Below are positions 6,750 to 11,160 of a DNA stretch of 11,160 bases, piece after piece (the first letter of the stretch is position 1; every line of letters begins with the position of its first letter). Both the position numbers and the translations under genes were made by a program. Below the pieces are notes generated by a model. That model was not told the origin of the DNA and ran no database searches. It worked only from the letters and a program-made list of their open reading frames with translations. This DNA is from Bifidobacterium sp. UBA6881 (GTDB taxonomy: Bacteria; Actinomycetota; Actinomycetes; Actinomycetales; Bifidobacteriaceae): positions 6,317 through 17,476 of the forward strand of contig DKCF01000082.1 of assembly GCA_002451435.1 (NCBI GenBank). Reading direction: 5' to 3'.

Positions 6750-6798
6750 GTTTCGCACAATTCCAATATTGACCGTTAATTTTAAAATTGTGCGAAAC
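6750..6798. promoter_or_regulatory. 13-bp inverted repeat containing the TTTCGCACA motif, probable operator pair
   Basis: GTTTCGCACAATT (6750-6762) is the exact inverted repeat of AATTGTGCGAAAC (6786-6798), with an AT-rich 23-base spacer that includes TTGACC (6769-6774). The arms carry the same TGTGCGAAA word found repeatedly before the gal regulator. A DNA-level operator, each arm one site about 36 bp apart centre to centre, seems more likely than an RNA hairpin with such a loop. A related TTTCGCAT lies at 6888-6895. Which gene it controls is unclear; the DHA2 transporter is the next one downstream. Confidence 0.5.
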
Positions 6799-6988
6799 GC
6801 AGTTGCCCAAAATCCTGGTACGGGGGTGTCTGACCAGTGCGCGTGGAGTCATTTTCCCGGGTTCTGATACCCCCTAGGCTATGAGGGTTTCGCATGATTT
6901 TGATCGCGGCCGGCAAATTCGGAATCGTGTGACACGCCGAGCTCACTTACGAAGATTTCGTATTCATGCTACGTTGACAAATGTTTCG

Positions 6989-7038
6989 AAAACCGCATGG
7001 CACAGCCGATACACCAAGGCTTACGCCGTGCGGTTTTT
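6989..7038 (+). terminator. First of two tandem terminator-like hairpins upstream of the DHA2 transporter
   Basis: AAAACCGCATGGC (6989-7001) pairs with GCCGTGCGGTTTT (7025-7037), with one G-U pair and a small inner AGCC/GGCT stem in the loop (7004-7007 with 7018-7021). The GC stem is followed by TTTTT. It begins only a few bases after a possible transcription start near 6983, so it could end a very short RNA. Confidence 0.7.
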
Positions 7039-7064
7039 CCTTTGCCGGAAAACAAGGCGATGAG

Positions 7065-7092
7065 GCCCGGACCACCATGGTCCGGGCTTTTT
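7065..7092 (+). terminator. Second tandem terminator upstream of the DHA2 transporter
   Basis: GCCCGGACCA (7065-7074) pairs perfectly with TGGTCCGGGC (7078-7087) around a 3-base loop and is followed by TTTTT (7088-7092). It lies 27 bases after the first terminator and 107 bases before the preferred start of the transporter gene. Confidence 0.85.
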
Positions 7093-7198
7093 CATGCGCA
7101 TCATGCGTTGCGGGGCATTCCGCGCGACGCGGCAGAACGATTCGCCACACGGCATAAGACGAATGATGATGTATGAGTTTGGAAAGATGAGAGGTACT

Positions 7199-8653
7199 GT
7201 GTCCGAAGTCACTCGGCAATCACAAGACATGAAAATGCAGCAGAACCATGGACCGCGTTTCGAGCATCCGCACAAGGTGATGCTGGGACTCTATCTGGGC
7301 GCGTTTCTGGGCATGCTGTCCGAAACGTCCATGAACATCGCGCTGCCGGATCTGTGCGATGTCTTTGGCATCTCCACCGGCACCGCGCAGTGGATGGTCG
7401 TCGGCTACATGCTCGCCATCGGCATCGTGCTGCCGTGCGTGGGCTTCCTGCTCAAGTGGGTCAAGGCGAAGACGCTCGTGCTCGTGGCGTTGGGCTGCTT
7501 CTTCGTCGGCTCCGTGCTCTCCGCTGCCGCTCCGGTATTCGCGCTTGTGCTGGCCGGACGAATCATCCAGGGCATCGGCACCGGTATCGTGCTGCCGACC
7601 ATGTACGCGGCCATCATGCGCGTGTTCCCCCCGCAGAAGATCGGCGCCGCCAACGGTGTGGCCGGTCTGGTGATCATGTTCGCCCCGGTGATTGGCCCGA
7701 CCCTGGCCGGAGCGCTTATCGGCCTGTTCTCCTGGCGTGCGATCTTCGCGCTGTTCGCGGTGCTCGCCGTCGTCGCGATCATTTGCACCATGGCCTTCTT
7801 CGTCACTCCGATCGAAACCACCCATCCGAAGGTCGACCTGCTTTCCGTGCTCGCCTCGGTCATCGGCTTCGGCTGCCTCGTCGCAGGCGTGAGCCTCGTC
7901 TCGGATATGGGCTTCTCCGCACTGGTGATCGCACTGCTGGTCATCGGCATCGCCGTTGTGGCGTTCTATGCCTACCGCCAGCTGCACATCGACAACCCGG
8001 TGCTTGACCTTCGCGCCCTCGGCATCGCTTCCTTCCGCGTGCCCGCCCTGATGGTCACCTGCTCCTTCGCCTGCACGCTGGCTCTGATGTACTTGGCTCC
8101 GCAGGAGCTGCAGCGTGGCCTCGGACTCGACACCACCGTGGCCGGCATGCTGATGCTCGCCGGTGGCGTGGTCAACGCCATCTGCTCTTTCCTGTCCGGC
8201 CGTATGTTCGACCGTGTGGGCGCCGCTCCGCTGGTGCGTGTCGGCGCGGTGATCGCGATCATCGGTTCGCTGCTGTTCCTCGCCATCGGCGTCACCACGT
8301 CCCCGATGTTCTTCGTGCTGGCGCACGTGGTGTTCATGATCGGCATTCCGCTGATGCAGCAGTCCGCGCAGTCCGCCGCATTGAAGGGACTGCCGCGCGA
8401 GCTCGCCGCCGACGGCTCCACGATTCTCAACACCATGCAGCAGGTTGTCGGCGCTATCGGCACCTCCGTCGCCACCTGCCTGCTGGGCATGGGCTCCGGC
8501 GCGACCGAGGCGGAAAGCTTCGTCGCCGGTTCCCGTTACGGCTACGTGTTCGGTCTTGTGCTCATCGTGGCCGTGCTGGGCTTCTCCTTCTTCCTGGACA
8601 AGAAGCGTGAGATCCGCCAGCCGCAGGGCGTTCCGGTCGCGGAACGCGCCTGA
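7199..8653 (+). CDS. MFS transporter, DHA2 (14-helix) drug-efflux family
   Basis: This 484-residue membrane protein resembles drug:H+ antiporters of the DHA2 group (EmrB/QacA type). Visible features are the helix 1 end SMNIALPDL (44-52) and W65 followed by GYMLAIGIVLP, the helix 4 motif RIIQGIGTGIVLP (121-133), and the antiporter motif C in helix 5, GVAGLVIMFAPVIGPTLAG (153-171). A run of further hydrophobic segments to about residue 466 is consistent with 14 helices. I chose the GTG at 7199 because AGAGG (7190-7194) lies 4 bases before it; in-frame ATGs at 7187 and 7163-7169 lack a ribosome site, and the frame opens at 7094 just after a terminator. The gene stands alone. Two terminators and a dyad upstream suggest controlled expression. 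The efflux substrate is unknown. Confidence 0.87.
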   Translation: MSEVTRQSQDMKMQQNHGPRFEHPHKVMLGLYLGAFLGMLSETSMNIALPDLCDVFGISTGTAQWMVVGYMLAIGIVLPCVGFLLKWVKAKTLVLVALGCFFVGSVLSAAAPVFALVLAGRIIQGIGTGIVLPTMYAAIMRVFPPQKIGAANGVAGLVIMFAPVIGPTLAGALIGLFSWRAIFALFAVLAVVAIICTMAFFVTPIETTHPKVDLLSVLASVIGFGCLVAGVSLVSDMGFSALVIALLVIGIAVVAFYAYRQLHIDNPVLDLRALGIASFRVPALMVTCSFACTLALMYLAPQELQRGLGLDTTVAGMLMLAGGVVNAICSFLSGRMFDRVGAAPLVRVGAVIAIIGSLLFLAIGVTTSPMFFVLAHVVFMIGIPLMQQSAQSAALKGLPRELAADGSTILNTMQQVVGAIGTSVATCLLGMGSGATEAESFVAGSRYGYVFGLVLIVAVLGFSFFLDKKREIRQPQGVPVAERA

Positions 8654-8756
8654 TGCGTGGACGTTGAAGCATCGGAGCATACCGGGGTGATGGCGTCCGA
8701 TGACGTCCAACGAAACATTCAACGAATGTGTTGTGGCGTCTCGGTGGTTTGAGGCA

Positions 8757-8801
8757 TCCGCCATCTCAGGCTCTGCCATCCCGGATTCCGTCATCTCAGT
8801 A
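8757..8801. repeat. Three imperfect 15-bp tandem repeats
   Basis: Three consecutive 15-base units begin TCCGCCATCTCAG (8757), TCTGCCATCCCGG (8772) and TCCGTCATCTCAG (8787). The outer two differ at one of 13 positions and the middle one differs more. No plausible gene covers them. They may be a small slippage repeat in the spacer after the DHA2 transporter. Confidence 0.6.
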
Positions 8802-8819
8802 TGTAATGGATTGTGAAAG

Positions 8820-8848
8820 AAGGCACGCGTTTTGGCGCGTGCCTTTCC
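8820..8848 (+). terminator. Terminator between the DHA2 transporter and the ACT-domain gene
   Basis: AAGGCACGCG (8820-8829) pairs perfectly with CGCGTGCCTT (8836-8845) around TTTTGG. The T run is short (TTT), partly within the arm, so it may work in both directions. It lies about 170 bases after the transporter's stop codon. Confidence 0.75.
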
Positions 8849-8865
8849 TATACTTGAATCCATGT

Positions 8866-8903
8866 CCGGCGTTTCCGCCGGTAGGGTAACTGGTATACAT
8901 ACC
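8866..8903 (+). promoter_or_regulatory. Candidate promoter region of the ACT/DUF711 operon
   Basis: TATACA (8894-8899) is a fair -10 box, but no good -35 is seen at 17 bases (GTTTCC, 8871-8876). The -10 lies inside a small dyad GGTAT-AC-ATACC (8892-8903), and a CCGGCG/CGCCGG hairpin (8866-8881) sits just upstream. The dyad could be an operator. Confidence 0.3.
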
Positions 8904-8921
8904 TAGCGTTTAGGGAGTTCC

Positions 8922-9194
8922 ATGAACAAGGCAATCATCACCGTCGTCGGCCAGGACACTGTCGGCATCATCGCTCGCGTCTGCACGTACCTTTCCGCTC
9001 ATCAGGTCAATGTGCTCGACATTTCCCAGACCATCATCGACGGCTTCTTCAACATGATGATGATTGTGGATTATTCCAAGGCCGACGAGGAATTCGGCGC
9101 CATTGTGGACGATCTCGACAAGCTCGGCGAACAGATCGGCGTGCGCATCCGCTGCCAGCGCGAGGAGATCTTCACCAAGATGCACCGCGTCTGA
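8922..9194 (+). CDS. ACT domain-containing protein (UPF0237 family)
   Basis: This 90-residue protein is a single ACT-like domain related to the regulatory protein GcvR. It starts with the ligand-loop pattern VVGQDTVGIIARV (8-20), followed by helix 1 with HQVNVLDISQ and the strand FFNMMMIVDYSK. Length equals that of the UPF0237 family. ACT domains bind small ligands, often amino acids, but the ligand of this family is unknown. An AGGGAG ribosome site (8912-8917) lies 4 bases before the ATG. The DUF711 gene begins 49 bases after its stop; the two are neighbours in many bacteria, so a regulatory or sensing subunit for the partner is a reasonable inference. Confidence 0.92.
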   Translation: MNKAIITVVGQDTVGIIARVCTYLSAHQVNVLDISQTIIDGFFNMMMIVDYSKADEEFGAIVDDLDKLGEQIGVRIRCQREEIFTKMHRV

Positions 9195-9242
9195 TCGGCG
9201 ACGCATACGAGTAACCGAATCTTCGAATCGTAAGGAAAAACC

Positions 9243-10607
9243 ATGCTGAATATCATGGAGGTCCACGAGACCAACAAGATGATCGAGCAGGAGAAGCTCG
9301 ATGTGCGCACCATCACCATGGGCATCAGCCTGCTGGACTGCGCGGCCGACGATGTCGACACGGTCTGCGAGAACGTCTACAACAAGATCACCACGTACGC
9401 GAAGGACCTCGTCTCCACAGGCAAGGCCATCGAACGCGACTACGGCATCCCGATCGTCAACAAGCGCATCACCGTCACGCCGATCTCGCTGGTCGGCGCC
9501 AGCTCCTGCAAGAGCTCCGACGACTTCGTCAAGATCGCGCACGCGCTCGACCGCGCGGCCAAGAAAGTCGGCGTCGATCTGATCGGCGGCTACTCCGCGC
9601 TCGTGTCCAAGTCCATGACCCCGGCCGAGGAGATGCTCATCCGCTCCCTGCCGAAGGCGCTGTCCGAAACCGACATCGTGTGCTCCTCCGTGAACGTGGG
9701 CTCCACCAAGACCGGCATCGACATGAATTCCGTCGAACTGCTCGGCCATATCGTCAAGGACATCGCGCACGCCACCGCCGACAACGACTCCTACGGCTGT
9801 GTGAAGTTCGTGGCGTTCTGCAACGCCCCGGACGACAACCCGTTCATGGCGGGCGGCTTCCATGGCGTGACCGAGGGCGACGCGGTCATCAACGTCGGCG
9901 TCTCCGGCCCCGGCGTGGTCTCCCGCGCGCTCGACGAAGCCAAGGGCAAGGACTTCGAATTCCTGTGCGAAACCATCAAGCGCACCGCGTTCAAGATCAC
10001 GCGTGTCGGCCAGCTGGTCGCCCAGGAGGCATCCCGTCGCCTCGGTGTGCCGTTCGGCATCATCGACCTGTCGCTCGCCCCGACCCCGGCCGTCGGTGAT
10101 TCCGTCGGCGAAGTGCTGGAGAAGATCGGCCTCGAGCAGGTCGGCGCCCCGGGAACCACCGCGGCGCTCGCCATGCTCAACGACCAGGTGAAGAAGGGCG
10201 GCATCATGGCGTCCTCCTATGTGGGCGGCCTGTCCGGCGCGTTCATCCCGGTCTCCGAAGACAAGAACATGATCGACGCGGCCAACAGCGGTTGCCTGAA
10301 GATCGAGAAGCTCGAGGCGATGACCTGCGTGTGCTCCGTCGGCCTTGACATGATCGCCATCCCCGGCGACACCACCGCGGCCACCATCTCCGGCATCATC
10401 GCCGACGAGGCCGCCATCGGCATGGTCAACCAGAAGACCACCGCCGTGCGCGTGATTCCGGTCGAAGGCAAGGGCGTCGGCGAGATGGCCAACTTCGGCG
10501 GTCTGATGGGCTACGCGCCGATCATTCCGGTGAACCAGACCAGCTGCGAGGCGTTCGTCACCCGCGGCGGCCGTATTCCGGCTCCGATCCACTCCTTCAA
10601 GAACTGA
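9243..10607 (+). CDS. PFL-fold protein of unknown function (UPF0210/DUF711)
   Basis: This 454-residue soluble protein matches the UPF0210/DUF711 family, typically about 450 residues. Recognisable stretches are the N-terminal ETNKMIEQEKLDVRTITMGISLLDC (9-33), NKRITVTPISLVGASSC (73-89), DLIGGYSALVSK (112-123) and a glycine-rich C-terminal part. A solved family member has a pyruvate formate-lyase-like barrel, but I see no glycyl-radical motif near the C-terminus, so activity as a radical enzyme is not supported. The catalysed reaction is unknown. An AAGGA ribosome site (9232-9236) lies 6 bases before the ATG. It forms an operon with the ACT-domain gene and ends at a strong terminator. Confidence 0.93.
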   Translation: MLNIMEVHETNKMIEQEKLDVRTITMGISLLDCAADDVDTVCENVYNKITTYAKDLVSTGKAIERDYGIPIVNKRITVTPISLVGASSCKSSDDFVKIAHALDRAAKKVGVDLIGGYSALVSKSMTPAEEMLIRSLPKALSETDIVCSSVNVGSTKTGIDMNSVELLGHIVKDIAHATADNDSYGCVKFVAFCNAPDDNPFMAGGFHGVTEGDAVINVGVSGPGVVSRALDEAKGKDFEFLCETIKRTAFKITRVGQLVAQEASRRLGVPFGIIDLSLAPTPAVGDSVGEVLEKIGLEQVGAPGTTAALAMLNDQVKKGGIMASSYVGGLSGAFIPVSEDKNMIDAANSGCLKIEKLEAMTCVCSVGLDMIAIPGDTTAATISGIIADEAAIGMVNQKTTAVRVIPVEGKGVGEMANFGGLMGYAPIIPVNQTSCEAFVTRGGRIPAPIHSFKN

Positions 10608-10637
10608 CGCTTCGGCGGTTTTGCGGTACCTTGGATT

Positions 10638-10667
10638 CCCCGGCCCGAACGGTGCCGGGGATTTTTT
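10638..10667 (+). terminator. Rho-independent terminator of the ACT/DUF711 operon
   Basis: CCCCGGC (10638-10644) pairs with GCCGGGG (10654-10660) around a 9-base loop, and a run of six T (10662-10667) follows after one A. It lies about 30 bases after the DUF711 stop codon. Confidence 0.92.
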
Positions 10668-10883
10668 GACGGGATTCGTTGTTTTGGCGTTTGGCGGCGT
10701 GCTGCTAAACATCGGAGTGCTGCTTATTTAATTATTGCTGCAGGGCATTCACGTTTTAGACGCAATGCCGTCACAAATCGCTCTTCTTGAGATGTTCGTA
10801 CCTCGCATTACCAGATTTCTCTACACGGTCCATTTGCTCACATATAGCTCGCGCATAGGATTGGTTTTGGGCAGGTCGATTCT

Positions 10884-11160
10884 GGTTCTCCTGACGTGGT
10901 CACTGGGGTTTGCCCGGCGTCCGTTCAGGGAGATGCTCTGTTTCGGATTCTCTTGATGTAGTCAATGGCGTTTGCCCGGCGTCCGTTCGGAGAGACGGGC
11001 GATTTCGACTCCCTGGATGCGGACGCTTACTTTTGCGTAGTGTCCGTTTGCAGAGATTTTTCAGGTGTGGCTCTCCGTGGATGGACGCTTGGATTCGTGC
11101 GGCGTCCGTTTGTGGAGACACTCATATGTTGGTTCTCCTCATGCGGTCGCTGGGATTTGT
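10884..11160 (+). repeat. Tandem array of ~62-bp hairpin-forming repeats, continuing past the window
   Basis: Four complete units and the start of a fifth follow one another. The shared core GTCCGTT starts at 10919, 10981, 11042 and 11104, so the period is 62, 61 and 62 bases. The conserved part covers about 45 bases (CTCC, GATG, GGTC or GGAC, TTTG, GGCGTCCGTT, GGAGA) and is followed by about 15 variable bases. Each complete unit folds into an imperfect hairpin centred near 10910, 10972, 11033 and 11095. The best is unit 4, where 11072-11088 pairs with 11102-11118 over 17 positions with five G-U pairs. In unit 1, 10888-10907 pairs with 10913-10932. The period is not a multiple of three, so it does not encode a repeat protein. 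The function is unknown. Confidence 0.8.

Larger units (their letters stand above)
6655..7198. other. 544-bp stretch without a recognised gene between the two transporters
   Basis: It holds the terminator of the MHS gene (6692-6734), the 13-bp dyad (6750-6798), a GC-mixed stretch with no recognisable coding (6799-6970), a possible extended -10 box TGCTACGTT (6967-6975), two tandem terminator-like hairpins (6989-7038 and 7065-7092) and about 100 bases before the DHA2 transporter. A frame of 60 codons from 6881 lacks a ribosome site and resembles nothing known. Confidence 0.6.
10608..11160. other. 553-bp gene-free right end of the window
   Basis: After the terminator, about 215 bases (10668-10883) are more AT-rich than the genes and contain no convincing frame; a 73-codon frame from 10735 lacks a ribosome site. 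The only local structure seen there is a hairpin at 10744-10769, where GGCATT pairs with AATGCC and an inner CGT pairs with ACG. The rest is the 62-bp repeat array that continues beyond the window. Confidence 0.6.

Noticed and set aside
6974..6979. A perfect TTGACA -35 box before the tandem terminators
   Set aside because: No -10-like hexamer lies 16-18 bases downstream; that position is inside the first hairpin stem.
6881..7063. A 60-codon frame as a leader peptide for the efflux gene
   Set aside because: It has no ribosome site and unremarkable composition, and its end runs through the first terminator hairpin.
10900..11121. A 73-codon minus-strand frame across the repeat array
   Set aside because: The repeat period is not a multiple of three, so no repeated peptide is encoded, and there is no supporting ribosome site.
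10884..11160. CRISPR array, because the period of 61-62 bp fits some CRISPR systems
   Set aside because: There is no identical ~28-base repeat; the units are diverged along their length, the similar part covers about 45 bases, the variable part only about 15, and no cas gene is nearby.

Overview
The window looks like chromosome of a high-GC Actinobacterium, most likely a Bifidobacterium. The evidence is the strong G/C bias at third codon positions, the gene set (a DeoR-type regulator with galT and galK, an ACT-domain protein next to a DUF711/UPF0210 protein) and the purine-rich ribosome binding sites. I could not run a search, so the genus is inferred from gene content and no species is named. 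No tRNA, rRNA, insertion sequence, integrase or CRISPR array is visible.

Left part (1-4790): a dihydroorotate-dehydrogenase-like gene on the minus strand diverges from a plus-strand operon of a DeoR-family regulator, galT and galK. GalK phosphorylates galactose and GalT exchanges the product onto UDP, giving the core of the Leloir pathway; the epimerase is not here. The 194-bp divergent region between the two starts is crowded with TGTGCGA-like motifs, probably operators of the regulator. The regulator appears to be translated from a leaderless mRNA. A strong hairpin lies between galT and galK and a classical terminator follows galK.

Middle part (4791-8653): two plus-strand major facilitator transporters, one of the metabolite:H+ symporter (shikimate/proline/citrate) type and one 14-helix DHA2 drug-efflux type. 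Each is preceded by about 545 bp without an intact gene. The first gap holds what looks like the decayed N-terminus of a type II 3-dehydroquinase gene (aroQ) on the minus strand and a possible structured leader. The second holds a terminator, a 13-bp dyad carrying the same TTTCGCACA motif as the gal promoter region, and two tandem terminator-like hairpins.

Right part (8654-11160): a three-copy 15-bp repeat, a terminator, then a two-gene operon of an ACT-domain protein (UPF0237) and a DUF711 protein, widely conserved partners of unknown biochemical role, followed by a terminator. The last ~280 bases are a tandem array of ~62-bp units that runs off the window. Each complete unit can fold into a long hairpin, and the paired bases change together between units. 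This array is the most unusual structure in the window.
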